A DNA stretch of 64,000 nt from Corynebacterium halotolerans YIM 70093 = DSM 44683 (lineage in GTDB: Bacteria > Actinomycetota > Actinomycetes > Mycobacteriales > Mycobacteriaceae). A model generated the notes under the pieces. The model did no database searches, had not been told where the DNA came from, and saw nothing but the letters and a program-made list of their open reading frames with translations. The DNA lies in the NCBI RefSeq assembly GCF_000341345.1, contig NC_020302.1:1034075-1098074 (forward strand), in the 5' to 3' direction. Both the position numbers and the translations under genes were made by a program. Of this stretch, positions 36,035 to 45,298 are shown piece by piece. Within the stretch, counting starts at the first letter, position 1. Every line of letters starts with the position of its first letter.

Positions 36035-36991
36035 ATGAGCTTCCTCAACCGGCCCCCGGACCCGCGCGGCAGGCCCGACCGCCGGTTCCCGCCGCTGTCC
36101 GCGCGCCGGGCCGACCAGCTGCGCCGGGAACTGGCCGACACCGTCACCGCCCGCGGCGGGAGACTGGAGATCGCGGGCACCACCGCGCGCATCCTGCGTG
36201 CCGACGCCGGGCCCGTCACCGTCGACCTGGCCCCGCTGATCACCGCGCTGGCCGCCGACGACTCCCCGCACGCCGTGCCCGCCCGCGTCGAGTCCCTGGT
36301 CAAAGCCGTGATGACCCGGTCCGACCCCGCACGGATGGACACCGGTGACGTCTACGCCTGCCTGCGGGTCCGCCTGCTCCCGACGCTGGGGCTGGATGCC
36401 GGGCGACGCGAACTGCTCACCCGCACGAGGATCTTCGACTTCACCGCCGACACCGCCGCCTGCCTGGCGCTGGCGGCCGGACGCGGCAGCCGGCCCGTCG
36501 GCCCGGCCGAGCTGGCCGGACACGACGACGTCGATACCCTCGCGGTCGTCGGCACGCGCAATCTGCGCGCCGAGCTGGCCCGCGCCCAGGTGCGCGTCGA
36601 TCTCCACGATCTGGGCCACCGGCGCCCCGGCGAGTACCTGTGGACGGTGGCCTCCCCCAACCCCTGGCTCGGTTCGGCACCGCTCGTGCTCGGAGAGTGC
36701 CTCGCGCGTTGGCTACCGGAGGCCGCGGACGCCGAGGGCGTGCTCTTCGCGATGCCGACGGCCACCCTTCTGCTGCTGCGCCCCGTGACCGCCGGCGAGG
36801 ACCTCGTCGCCGGGGTGGAACTGGCGGCGCTGTCCGCCCACGAGGGGTGGCTGACCGGACAGCTGCCGTTGTCGCCGCTGCTGCACCTGTGGCGTGATGG
36901 GGCGGTGGAGACGGTCAGTGGGCTGGGGGAGGATGAACGCATCCGCATCACACCGGGGCAGTGGCTGATGCGGCGGGCACGGGGCGGGTGA
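36035..36991 (+). CDS. Unknown protein, second of a tandem paralogous pair
   Basis: The 318-residue protein is a diverged duplicate of the gene 20 nt upstream. Shared landmarks are SARRADQLRREL, FTADTAACLALA, DDVDTLAVVGTRNLRAEL, ASPNPWLGSAPLVLGECLARWLPEA, VLFAMPTATLLLL and SPLLHLWRDGAVETVSG, in the same order and spacing. It is cytosolic, with no catalytic motif that I recognise. The pair is probably co-transcribed and ends at a strong hairpin before fumC. Function unknown. Confidence 0.75.
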   Translation: MSFLNRPPDPRGRPDRRFPPLSARRADQLRRELADTVTARGGRLEIAGTTARILRADAGPVTVDLAPLITALAADDSPHAVPARVESLVKAVMTRSDPARMDTGDVYACLRVRLLPTLGLDAGRRELLTRTRIFDFTADTAACLALAAGRGSRPVGPAELAGHDDVDTLAVVGTRNLRAELARAQVRVDLHDLGHRRPGEYLWTVASPNPWLGSAPLVLGECLARWLPEAADAEGVLFAMPTATLLLLRPVTAGEDLVAGVELAALSAHEGWLTGQLPLSPLLHLWRDGAVETVSGLGEDERIRITPGQWLMRRARGG

Positions 36992-37000
36992 GCAACGCCG

Positions 37001-37050
37001 ACGGCCCCGCCGGGGCACCTCCTTTCAAGGATGTGCTCCGGCGGGGCCGT
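37001..37050. terminator. Bidirectional terminator between the paralogue pair and fumC
   Basis: An 18-bp stem with one mismatch (37001-37018 with 37033-37050) lies between convergent genes. Confidence 0.82.
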
Positions 37051-37089
37051 GGGAGACAGCGGGGTGGGTCGGCGACCCACCGCCGCGGC

Positions 37090-38493
37090 CTACTTGTCGC
37101 GGTCGGTGTTGGCCATTGCGAGGACATCCAGACGACGGTCCAGCTCCTCCTCGGTCAGCTTCTCGCCGTCGACGAAGCCCATGTCGATGACGGTCTGACG
37201 GATGGTCTTGCCCTCGGCCAGCGCGGTCTTGGCGACCTTGGCGGCGTTCTCGTAACCGATGGCGGAGTTCAGCGGGGTCACGATGGACGGCGAGGACTCG
37301 GCCTGCAGCTTCATGTGCTCGGCGTTGGGCTCCAGGCCGTCGACCAGACGCTCGGCGAAGACCCGGGAGGTGTTGGCCAGCAGGGTGATGGACTCGAGCA
37401 CGTTGCGGGCCATCATCGGGATGAACACGTTGAGCTCGAACTGGCCCTGGGAGCCGCCGAAGGCCACCGCGGCGTCATTGCCGATGACCTGGGCGGAGAC
37501 CTGGGTGGCGGTCTCGCACAACACCGGGTTGACCTTGCCCGGCATGATGGACGAACCCGGCTGCAGGTCGGGCAGGCGCAGCTCGCCGAGGCCGGTCAGC
37601 GGGCCGGAGCCCATCAGACGGATGTCATTGGCGACCTTGTAGAAGGAGACGGCGATGGTGCGCAGGGCGCCGGAGACCTCGACGAGGGCGTCGCGGTTGG
37701 CCTGGGCCTCGAAGTGGTTCTCCGCCTCGCTCAGCTGCTCAAGACCGGTGAGCTTCTTGAGCTCCTCGGTGACCTTGGCACCGAACTCCGCCGGGGTGTT
37801 CAGGCCGGTGCCGACGGCGGTGCCGCCGATCGGCAGCTCACCGACGCGCGGCAGCGTGGCCTCGACGCGCTCGATGCCGAGCTCGATCTGACGGGCGTAA
37901 CCGGAGAATTCCTGGCCGAGGGTGACCGGGACGGCGTCCATCAGGTGGGTGCGGCCGGACTTGACCACGGACTTCCACTCCTTGGCCTTGTTGTCCAGGG
38001 AGGTGTGCAGCTGCTTCAGGGCCGGAAGCAGCACCTTCACCGCGGCCTCGGTGGTGGCCACGTGGGTGGCGGTCGGGAAGGTGTCGTTGGAGGACTGCCC
38101 CATGTTGACGTGGTCGTTCGGGTGGACCTCGACACCGTTGGCCTTAGCGATGGAGGCGATGACCTCGTTGGTGTTCATGTTCGACGAGGTACCGGAACCG
38201 GTCTGGAACACGTCGATGGGGAATTCCCCGTAGTGCTTGCCGTCCGCGATCTCCTTGGCGGCGGCGATGATGGCGTCCGCCTGCTCCGCATCGAGGGCGC
38301 CAGAATCCTTGTTGACCTGCGCGCAGGCGGCCTTCAGCAGGCCCATGGCGCGGATCTGTGCTTCCTCGAGACCGCGGCCGGAGATCGGGAAGTTCTCCAC
38401 GGCACGCTGGGTCTGGGCACGCCACAGGGCCTTGGCCGGGACCTTGACCTCGCCCATGGTGTCGTGTTCGATGCGGAATTCCTGCTCGGTCAT
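37090..38493 (-). CDS. fumC: Fumarate hydratase class II
   Basis: This TCA-cycle enzyme hydrates fumarate to malate without an iron-sulfur cluster. The 467-residue protein has the superfamily signature [12 protein letters not shown] near residue 320, [16 protein letters not shown] near 100, and [19 protein letters not shown] near 130, the last with substrate-site His and Asn residues. [14 protein letters not shown] [19 protein letters not shown] carries the catalytic His region. I chose ATG 38493 with GGAAGG upstream; the longer frame reaches into the spacer. It lies downstream of glpX on the same strand. Confidence 0.96.
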   Translation of the reverse strand: MTEQEFRIEHDTMGEVKVPAKALWRAQTQRAVENFPISGRGLEEAQIRAMGLLKAACAQVNKDSGALDAEQADAIIAAAKEIADGKHYGEFPIDVFQTGSGTSSNMNTNEVIASIAKANGVEVHPNDHVNMGQSSNDTFPTATHVATTEAAVKVLLPALKQLHTSLDNKAKEWKSVVKSGRTHLMDAVPVTLGQEFSGYARQIELGIERVEATLPRVGELPIGGTAVGTGLNTPAEFGAKVTEELKKLTGLEQLSEAENHFEAQANRDALVEVSGALRTIAVSFYKVANDIRLMGSGPLTGLGELRLPDLQPGSSIMPGKVNPVLCETATQVSAQVIGNDAAVAFGGSQGQFELNVFIPMMARNVLESITLLANTSRVFAERLVDGLEPNAEHMKLQAESSPSIVTPLNSAIGYENAAKVAKTALAEGKTIRQTVIDMGFVDGEKLTEEELDRRLDVLAMANTDRDK

Positions 38494-38700
38494 GAAATAC
38501 CTTCCGTTGCTTCGGGATTGTGCGACTCCGGCGTGGTGGGAGACCGGGTGATGACATCCCGATTCGGGCTGCGGTGCCGACCTCGTCACGGTGGAGTCTG
38601 TGCCTTCAAGTATGGCCCAAAGCGCCGTGCGAATGTGCGTGAACCCCTCCGAGTCGACACGGATCGGCGGGTGGTGACGGTCACCGGTGGGGAGACGACG

Positions 38701-38733
38701 GTGCCCTCCTCCCCAGGGTGGGGAGGAGGGCAC
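38701..38733 (-). terminator. Terminator downstream of glpX
   Basis: A perfect 14-bp stem (GTGCCCTCCTCCCC with GGGGAGGAGGGCAC) with a 5-nt loop lies just after the glpX stop. Confidence 0.8.
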
Positions 38734-38759
38734 CGTGACCGGACACGGAAGTAGGGGAT

Positions 38760-39776
38760 CTAGCCCTTCAGGTCCGAGTAGTCGATGACCGAGTACTCGC
38801 GCAGCTTGGCCAGCTTGTGTCGGGACTCGATGTAGCGGACGGTGCCGGACTTCGAGCGCATGACCAGGGAGCGGGTGGTCGCGCCGTTGGCGCGGTAGCT
38901 CACGCCGCGGAGCATGTCACCGTTGGTCACCCCGGTGGCTGCGAAGTAGCAGTTGTCGGAGGCGACCAGGTCGCTGGTGGTCAGCACCTGCTTGAGGTCG
39001 TGGCCGGCGGCGACGGCCTGGGCCGCCTCCTCCTCGGTGGTCGGGGCCAGCATGCCCTGGATCTCGCCGCCCATGCACTTGAGGGCGCAGGCTGCGATGA
39101 TGCCCTCTGGGGTGCCGCCGATGCCCATCATGATGTCCACGGAGTTCATGGTGGAGTCCTGCGCGGCGGCCACGGCGCCGGCGACGTCGCCGTCGGAGAT
39201 CAGGCGCACCTTGGCGCCGGCGCGGCGGATGTCGGAGATCAGGTCGATGTGGCGGGGGCGGTCGAGGACCATGACCGTGACGTCGGCGGGGGCGATGCCC
39301 TTGGCCTTGGCCACGGCGTTGATGTTGTGGGAGACCGGGGCCTGGATGTCCACGGTGCCCGCGGCCTCGGGGCCGACGACGAGCTTGTTCATGTAGAACA
39401 CCGCCGACGGGTCGTACATCGAGCCGCGCTCGGCGGCGGCGATGACGGAGATGGCGTTCGGTCGGCCCTCGGCCATCAGGGTGGTGCCGTCGACCGGGTC
39501 CACGGCGATGTCGACCTCGGCGCCGTCGCCGGTGCCCACGGCCTCGCCGTTGTAGAGCATCGGGGCCTCGTCCTTCTCACCCTCGCCGATGACCACGACG
39601 CCGTTCATGTTCACCGAGTTGATGAGTTTGCGCATCGCGTCCACAGCGGCCCCGTCGCCCTCGTTCTTCATGCCGCGGCCGACCCAGCGGCCCGAGGCGA
39701 GTGCCGCCGCCTCTGTCACGCGGACGAGCTCCATCGCGAGGTTGCGGTCCGGGGTCTCGGCGTGGATGTCATTCAT
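38760..39776 (-). CDS. glpX: Fructose-1,6-bisphosphatase class II
   Basis: The 338-residue enzyme catalyses the gluconeogenic removal of the 1-phosphate. Class II signatures are [36 protein letters not shown] with metal ligands, and [19 protein letters not shown], the last two close in sequence. [28 protein letters not shown] ends the fold. Only this GlpX type exists in Corynebacterium and it is essential for growth on acids. ATG 39776 is preceded by AGGAGG. It is divergent from DUF4245 and followed by fumC. Confidence 0.96.
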   Translation of the reverse strand: MNDIHAETPDRNLAMELVRVTEAAALASGRWVGRGMKNEGDGAAVDAMRKLINSVNMNGVVVIGEGEKDEAPMLYNGEAVGTGDGAEVDIAVDPVDGTTLMAEGRPNAISVIAAAERGSMYDPSAVFYMNKLVVGPEAAGTVDIQAPVSHNINAVAKAKGIAPADVTVMVLDRPRHIDLISDIRRAGAKVRLISDGDVAGAVAAAQDSTMNSVDIMMGIGGTPEGIIAACALKCMGGEIQGMLAPTTEEEAAQAVAAGHDLKQVLTTSDLVASDNCYFAATGVTNGDMLRGVSYRANGATTRSLVMRSKSGTVRYIESRHKLAKLREYSVIDYSDLKG

Positions 39777-40000
39777 GTGTTCTCGGCCTCCTGCGGGCGA
39801 TCGATGCTTCAGGGCTTGGTGCGTGGCGTGCCGCGACAACGCGCACGGTGGAGGGGTGGTCCACCGGCCACCCGCTCATTGTCGCACTTTCGGGCGTGAA
39901 TATTCGGTGCTAACTCACCCGAAAGAGGGGATTAGGTCACATCCATCGCGTTTCACCCCGGTGTAGGTCGAACGGGGGCACCCATGCCATACTTGGGCCC

Positions 40001-40576
40001 GTGGCAGCAGAGGAAAAACCCAGGATCTTCCAGAATGGCCGGGACATGACGTGGTCCCTGGCCCTCATCGTCGTGGTGATGCTGGTGTCCGTGGCCTTCA
40101 CCGGGTTGTGCACCTACAACCCCGGCCGCCCCGAGAACGGACCCGTCCAGGAGGTCGATCCCGTGCCCTTCATGAGCATGGAGGCCCGGGCGATGAACTT
40201 CCCCGTCCGCCTGCCGGAGAACCCCGAGGGCTGGATCCCCAACTCCGCGCGCCGCACCCACATCGATGACACCCCGGCCCCGGTCGTGGGGTGGGTGACC
40301 GCCGACACCGGTTATATCCAGATGACCCAGACCGGCGAGTCGATGGACGACGCCGTGCGTGGCTACGACGCCGACTACCGCGAGCTGGAGCGCACCGAGA
40401 ACGTCGACGGTCACCAGGTGGAGGTCTACTCCTCCGAGGAGAACGACGTCCGGGATCTGTGGATCACCGACCTCGGCGACGTGAGGATCCTGTTCAGCGG
40501 TGCCGGCACCGACGAGGAGTTCCACACCATCATCGACGCCGCCGTGAACACCGAACCCCTGCCCAGCGAGGGGTAG
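40001..40576 (+). CDS. DUF4245 family membrane-anchored protein
   Basis: The 191-residue protein has one membrane segment (about residues 17-38) and an extracytoplasmic mixed domain (GYIQMTQTGESMDDAVRGYDADYRE, then DLWITDLGDVRILFSGAGTDEEF). These match DUF4245, found beside glpX in actinobacteria. No function is known. CATACT at 39988-39993 is a -10 hexamer exactly 13 nt before the GTG, so the start codon is probably the first codon of the mRNA. Confidence 0.85.
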   Translation: MAAEEKPRIFQNGRDMTWSLALIVVVMLVSVAFTGLCTYNPGRPENGPVQEVDPVPFMSMEARAMNFPVRLPENPEGWIPNSARRTHIDDTPAPVVGWVTADTGYIQMTQTGESMDDAVRGYDADYRELERTENVDGHQVEVYSSEENDVRDLWITDLGDVRILFSGAGTDEEFHTIIDAAVNTEPLPSEG

Positions 40577-40602
40577 CGGTTATTTGCGTTAGTTCGTCGG
40601 GG

Positions 40603-40890
40603 TCAGGCCGAAGGGCTCTGCGGTCGTGCCGCAGCGTCCTGGAAATCGGGCACGCCTTCGGCGAGCTCGCTGAGATGGTGACAGGTACCGCCGCTGAGCG
40701 CCTTGTGCAGCAGGATGGACTGGTGGATCTCCACTTGGTCCAACCGTGAGGAACATACCGGCATGTGGACCATTGCCGCGGTCGGCCAGGACTGCTCCCT
40801 GCGTTTCACCAGCCGTGTTCCATTGTGGGAACACCCGTTGTCCACGATCCAGAACACCTGCTTGGCCGAGGCATACTGCTCGGGGGTGTG
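40603..40890 (-). pseudogene. Fragment of an IS630-like DDE transposase
   Basis: The minus-strand frame reads YASAKQVFWIVDNGCSHNGTRLVKR, then WPTAAMVHMPV, LDQVEIHQSILLHKALSGGT and ELAEGVPDFQ. This is the order of the DDE domain core and C-terminus of IS630-like transposases (IVDNxxSH near the second Asp, then the D-Q-V-E glutamate). Only about a third of the protein remains and the N-terminal DNA-binding half is absent. It is a decayed remnant lying between DUF4245 and ridA. Confidence 0.7.
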
Positions 40891-41113
40891 GGGCTGTAGG
40901 CGGGGCAGGAGGCTTCAAACCGCAGAATCTGGCGCGTCCTTCACGAACGAACAGGGACAATGCACCTCCACAAGAATTTTGCGGTCAAATATTGCGGCCG
41001 CCCCGCCGCAACGCCGGCCGGAAATCCGCCCGAAACCACCCCGGTACAACCGTCCGCCCGGTAACCTGAGCGGGAATCCACGCTCAACGGGAAACGGGAA
41101 GGGCGCCACGGCG

Positions 41114-41551
41114 ATGTCACAGACGAACTCCGCGGAGAACACCGGCCACCACCTCAAGGCGGTCATGCCGGAACAGCTGCCGACCGAACCTGCCCGCCGC
41201 ACCGTCTACTCCTACGGGGTGCGGGCCGGGGACAGCCTGCACATCTCCGGAATGGTGGCCTTCGACGCGGAGGCGCGCATCGTCGGCGAGGGCGATGTCG
41301 CGGCCCAGGCCGAGCAGGTCTTCCGGAACCTGAGGGCCGTGGTGGAGGAGGCCGGGGGAGGCATGGCCGACATCGTCTCCACCACGACCTACCTCACCGA
41401 CGTCACGGACGCCCCCGTGGTCAACGAGGCACGCGCCCGGCATTTCACGGGTGCGGTCCTGCCGACCCACACCGTGGTCGGGGTCGCCGCCCTGGCGCGG
41501 CCGCAGTTCCTGGTCGAGGTCTCGGCCGTGGCCTACCTGGGCGGCCGCTGA
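41114..41551 (+). CDS. RidA family protein
   Basis: The 145-residue protein belongs to the YjgF/RidA/UK114 family, trimeric enamine/imine deaminases or relatives. It has the pattern GVRAGDSLHISGMVAFD, AQAEQVFRNLRAVVEEAGGGMADIV and the closing ARPQFLVEVSAVAYLG. The position of the arginine that binds the carboxylate in true RidA is not clear to me, so it may be a non-canonical relative. ATG 41114 follows GGGAAGGG. It lies between an IS fragment and the xseBA genes. Confidence 0.85.
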   Translation: MSQTNSAENTGHHLKAVMPEQLPTEPARRTVYSYGVRAGDSLHISGMVAFDAEARIVGEGDVAAQAEQVFRNLRAVVEEAGGGMADIVSTTTYLTDVTDAPVVNEARARHFTGAVLPTHTVVGVAALARPQFLVEVSAVAYLGGR

Positions 41552-41571
41552 GGCGTCACCGCTCCGGAGAA

Positions 41572-41838
41572 CTACTCCCCGCCGGCGTCGGCGCCGTTTC
41601 CGTTGCCGAGTGCCTCCTCGACGCGCTTCGCCGCGCCGGCCAGGTGTTCCTCGCAGCGGCGGGCCAGGGCCTCGCCGCGCTCCCAGTACTTCAGCGATTC
41701 GTCCAGGCTCATCTGCCCGAGCTCGAGGATCTTGACGATCTCGACGAGCTCGTCGCGGGCCCGTTCATAGGACAGGGTCTCCACCGCCGGGAAAGCGTTG
41801 TCGCCGGCCTGGCCGGCACCCACCACATTGTCGTTCAT
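41572..41838 (-). CDS. xseB: Exodeoxyribonuclease VII small subunit
   Basis: This 88-residue subunit of the ssDNA exonuclease has the XseB helix-turn: [54 protein letters not shown] precedes the ATG, 43 nt after xseA. An upstream extension of the same frame is not conserved. It pairs with XseA and both are on the same strand. Confidence 0.93.
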   Translation of the reverse strand: MNDNVVGAGQAGDNAFPAVETLSYERARDELVEIVKILELGQMSLDESLKYWERGEALARRCEEHLAGAAKRVEEALGNGNGADAGGE

Positions 41839-41881
41839 GTTGCTCCTGAGTTCCTGTTCTGGATCGGCTTCTGGATCGGCG

Positions 41882-43123
41882 CTAGTCGGCCGGGGTCGTG
41901 GACATGCCGGCGGCGGTGATTGAACCGTCGGCGACGCGGATGCGCAGCTGGCTGCCGGGCGGGGCGTGGTCGATGCTGGTGACCACCGACGGTTCCGAGC
42001 CGTCGCGCGGGACGACCTGCACCACCGAGTACCCGCGCGCCAGGGTGGCGGACGGGCCCAGTGCGGAGACCTGGGCGCGCAGCGCACTCACCCGGGCGGT
42101 CTCCTGCTGGAGCAGGTACTGGATGTCCCGCCGGATGCGCGCCAGCCCGCGGTCGAGTTCCTCGCGCCGGCGGGTGATGGGCGTCATCGGATCAGCGAGC
42201 ACCGGACGCGAGCGTATCGACGCCAGTCCCTGCCGCTCGCGGGCCACCCAGCCACGCAGGGCGGCGGCCATGCGGCCCCGCGCCTCGCCGAGGAAGGCCC
42301 GCTCCTCCGCGACGTCCGGCACGACACGCTTGGCGGCGTCGGTCGGGGTGGCGGCCCGCAGGTCGGCGACGTTGTCGAGGACCGGGTTGTCCGGTTCGTG
42401 CCCGATCGCGGAGACCACCGGGGTGCGTGCCGCGGCCACGGCGCGCTGCAGCGTCTCCTCGGAGAACGGCAGCAGGTCCTCCACCGAGCCGCCGCCGCGG
42501 GCGATGATGATGACGTCGACCGTCGGGTCGTCGTCAAGCGTCTGCAGCGCCTCGACGACCTCGGGCACGGCGTTCGCGCCCTGCACAGCGGTGTTGATCA
42601 CCCGGAAGTCGACGGCGGGCCAGCGGTCGCGGGCCACCGACAGCACGTCGCGCTCGGCCGCGGAGCCGCGGCCGGTGATCAGCCCGACGCGGTTGGGCAG
42701 GTACGGCAGGGGCTTCTTGCGGGCCGGGGCGAACAGCCCCTCGGCGGCCAGCTGCTGGCGCAGCATCTCGATGCGGGCGAGCAGCTCACCGACACCCACA
42801 TGGCGGATCTCGGTGACCCACAGGGAGAAGGAGCCGCGGCCCTCGTAGAAGGCGGGCTTGCCGTGGACGACGACGCGGTCGCCGTCGCGCAGCGGGCTGG
42901 GGGAGGACTGCAGCAGGTTGGTGGGGCAGGTCAGCTGCACCGACTTCTCCGTCTCCGTGTCCCGCAGGGTGAGGTAGCTCAGCTTCCAGGAGGGTTTGGC
43001 GTTGATCTGGGTGAGCTGGCCCTCCACCCACAGCCAGCCGAGGCGTTGGATCCACCCCTTGACTTTCGCGTTGAGCTCCCGGACGGGCCACGGGGCCTCG
43101 GGAGTGCTCGCCGGTTGTGCCAC
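41882..43123 (-). CDS. xseA: Exodeoxyribonuclease VII large subunit
   Basis: The 413-residue subunit degrades single-stranded DNA to oligonucleotides with XseB. It has an N-terminal OB fold ([29 protein letters not shown]), the catalytic core with [20 protein letters not shown] and [19 protein letters not shown], and [27 protein letters not shown] chose GTG 43123, preceded by GGAGAGG; a TTG at 43159 would extend it by 12 residues. The divergent gene is ispH. Confidence 0.94.
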   Translation of the reverse strand: MAQPASTPEAPWPVRELNAKVKGWIQRLGWLWVEGQLTQINAKPSWKLSYLTLRDTETEKSVQLTCPTNLLQSSPSPLRDGDRVVVHGKPAFYEGRGSFSLWVTEIRHVGVGELLARIEMLRQQLAAEGLFAPARKKPLPYLPNRVGLITGRGSAAERDVLSVARDRWPAVDFRVINTAVQGANAVPEVVEALQTLDDDPTVDVIIIARGGGSVEDLLPFSEETLQRAVAAARTPVVSAIGHEPDNPVLDNVADLRAATPTDAAKRVVPDVAEERAFLGEARGRMAAALRGWVARERQGLASIRSRPVLADPMTPITRRREELDRGLARIRRDIQYLLQQETARVSALRAQVSALGPSATLARGYSVVQVVPRDGSEPSVVTSIDHAPPGSQLRIRVADGSITAAGMSTTPAD

Positions 43124-43211
43124 TGAGTGACCTACCTCTCCGCTGGTTATCGAGGACAATGTGACGCACCAAGTCTATGCTTTTAGACCCGCCTTGGATA
43201 CGCTGGGTTCC

Positions 43212-44165
43212 ATGACTGTTGCTGAGAAGAAGGTTCTCCTGGCGGCTCCGCGCGGCTACTGCGCCGGCGTCGACCGCGCCGTGGAGACCGTGGAGAAGGC
43301 CCTGGAGAAGTACGGGGCCCCGGTGTACGTGCGCAAGGAGATCGTCCACAACCGTTACGTGGTGGACACCCTCGCCGAGCGCGGCGCGGTCTTCGTCGAG
43401 GAGACCGACGAGGTCCCGGAGGGCGCGCACGTCGTGTTCTCCGCCCACGGCGTCTCCCCGGCCGTGCACGCCTCGGCGAAGGCGCTGAACCTGCAGACCC
43501 TGGACGCCACCTGCCCGCTGGTCACCAAGGTCCACAAGGAGGCCCTGCGCTTCGACCGCGACGGCTTCCAGATCCTCTTCATCGGCCACGAGGGACACGA
43601 GGAGGTCGAGGGCACCATGGGTGAGGCGCCTAACGCCACCCATCTCGTCGACGGCGTCGAGGGCGTCGACAAGCTGCCGGAGTCCCTGGCCGACGAGAAG
43701 CTGGTCTGGCTGTCGCAGACCACGCTGTCCGTCGACGAGACGATGGAGATCGTCACCAAACTCAAGCAGCGTTTCCCGCACCTGCAGGATCCGCCGTCCG
43801 ACGACATCTGCTACGCCACACAGAACCGCCAGGTCGCCGTCAAGGCGATCGCCGAGCGTTGCCAGCTGATGATCGTGGTCGGCTCCCAGAACTCCTCGAA
43901 CTCCAAGCGGCTGGTCGAGGTGGCGCTGGAGGCCGGCACCGACAACTCCTACCTGGTGGACTACGCCTCCCAGATCGACGAGGCCTGGCTCGAGGGGGTG
44001 GACACCGTCGGCGTGACCTCAGGCGCCTCCGTCCCGGAGATCCTGGTGCGCGACGTGCTGGAGTTCCTCGCCGAGCGTGGCTTCGGCTCTGTCGACGAGA
44101 TCACCACCGCCAGCGAGAAGATCGTCTTCTCCCTGCCGCGCGACCTGCGCCCGGCACGCGCCTAG
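43212..44165 (+). CDS. ispH: 4-hydroxy-3-methylbut-2-enyl diphosphate reductase
   Basis: IspH makes IPP and DMAPP in the last MEP-pathway step with a 4Fe-4S cluster. The 317-residue protein has the three cluster cysteines in [24 protein letters not shown] and ICYATQNRQ. Other motifs are [23 protein letters not shown] and [12 protein letters not shown] 43212 is chosen because TACGCT at 43199 gives a leaderless start exactly 13 nt on. Homologues start near this residue. The 5' frame to 43161 is unconserved. Divergent from xseA. Confidence 0.96.
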   Translation: MTVAEKKVLLAAPRGYCAGVDRAVETVEKALEKYGAPVYVRKEIVHNRYVVDTLAERGAVFVEETDEVPEGAHVVFSAHGVSPAVHASAKALNLQTLDATCPLVTKVHKEALRFDRDGFQILFIGHEGHEEVEGTMGEAPNATHLVDGVEGVDKLPESLADEKLVWLSQTTLSVDETMEIVTKLKQRFPHLQDPPSDDICYATQNRQVAVKAIAERCQLMIVVGSQNSSNSKRLVEVALEAGTDNSYLVDYASQIDEAWLEGVDTVGVTSGASVPEILVRDVLEFLAERGFGSVDEITTASEKIVFSLPRDLRPARA

Positions 44166-44220
44166 AGCGGTGTGCTGAACACCGGGGCTCAACTCTGGGG
44201 CTGAACCCCGAATTCACGTC

Positions 44221-44275
44221 GTCGAAAGGGGATCTGGTCTCGACCTTTGAGGTCGAAACCAGATCCCCTTTCGAC
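44221..44275. repeat. 55-nt near-perfect inverted repeat downstream of ispH
   Basis: An 18-bp perfect outer stem (44221-44238 with 44258-44275, GTCGAAAGGGG... with ...CCCCTTTCGAC) encloses a TCGACC/GGTCGA inner stem. It may terminate ispH, but its size and repeat flank suggest a mobile or structural element. Confidence 0.8.
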
Positions 44276-44350
44276 TGTGTCCTTTCGACTGTGTCCTTTC
44301 GACTGTGTCCCTTCGACTGTGTCCTTTCGACTGTGTCCCTTCGACTCTGC
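44271..44350. repeat. 14-bp tandem repeat, about six copies
   Basis: The unit TCGACTGTGTCCTT (or ...CCCT) recurs with period 14 starting at 44271, 44285, 44299, 44313, 44327 and, degenerate, 44341. The period is not a multiple of 3, so it is non-coding. It begins within the last bases of the large inverted repeat, whose TTTCGAC end is the same as the repeat junction. Confidence 0.9.
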
Positions 44351-44412
44351 CGGAGGGAACCTGCCCCAAACGCAGCAGTACGCGCCCCGAGAAAACCCAG
44401 GGGCGCGTTCAG

Positions 44413-45210
44413 TCAGTTGCCGGAGTAGAGGTCGTCATCCAGCGAACGGCGGCGGGGGCGCTGTTGCCGGGTTCGGGACTGCGATTTCGCCGGCTTCTCG
44501 CGCTTCGCGGGCTTCGGGGACCTCTCGGTCTCCGGCCGCGGGCGGGCGGGGGAGGCCGACGGCCCGGTGACCGGTCGCATCTGCCGGGTGGGACGATCGT
44601 CCCGGATGTCTGCCGCGCCGTCGGCTCGTTCCTCCATCCGTCGGCGGTTGCGCTCCAGCAGCTCCTCGACGGTGACCTGGTTCGTCCGTCGCCGGGCGCG
44701 GGAGACGGTGGCGCGGTTGCGCTGCTCGTTCTCCGCGTCACGACGCCGCGTCCGCTGGGCCGCCAGGTCCCGCGCCCGCCCGGAGCGCCGTAGCAGCCAC
44801 AGCCGCAGGATGGCGATGGCGCCCGCACCCGCGCTCACGGAGAACAGCACGGGGAAGAACTCCAGCAGCGGATAGACACCGGTGACGATCGAGGTCGTCG
44901 AGAAGGCCGCGCTGCCCTCCGGTGCCGTGGAGCGCGCCACCGACCACGCGGTGAGCACCGTCATCGCGGCGAAGAGCACCGGCATCGACGCCACCGTGAG
45001 GAACAGTCCCCTGGGTTCGGTCAGCAGCGCGACGAACAGGCCGGAGAGGATGAAGCACACCAGGAAGGGCAGGCCGATCTGCTGCACGCTCAGGCTGATC
45101 AGTAGACCGGTGACCAGGGCCGCCAGGACGATGGCGATACCTGACCAGGTCGGCAGGCCGGTGAATACCGTCGCCTGCCGACTCCTGCTCTTCGGGGACA
45201 TGTGTGACAC
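44413..45210 (-). CDS. DUF6542-like membrane protein
   Basis: The 265-residue protein has four hydrophobic segments within residues 15-140 and then a long charged, Arg-rich cytoplasmic tail (about 150-265) with RRTNQVTVEELLERNRRRMEERADG. The membrane part matches the actinobacterial DUF6542 type found between ispH and ychF. I chose the GTG at 45210 because TAAGAT lies 14 nt upstream (leaderless); an ATG at 45201 is the alternative. Function unknown. The basic tail may bind nucleic acid or phospholipid. Confidence 0.7.
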   Translation of the reverse strand: MSHMSPKSRSRQATVFTGLPTWSGIAIVLAALVTGLLISLSVQQIGLPFLVCFILSGLFVALLTEPRGLFLTVASMPVLFAAMTVLTAWSVARSTAPEGSAAFSTTSIVTGVYPLLEFFPVLFSVSAGAGAIAILRLWLLRRSGRARDLAAQRTRRRDAENEQRNRATVSRARRRTNQVTVEELLERNRRRMEERADGAADIRDDRPTRQMRPVTGPSASPARPRPETERSPKPAKREKPAKSQSRTRQQRPRRRSLDDDLYSGN

Positions 45211-45298
45211 AACGAGCCATCTTAGACGCGCGGGTGCCGCCTCCGGTAAAGGCATGACTGACGAGGCGGCTCCAGAGATGCTCCGAATGCGCGGTCGG

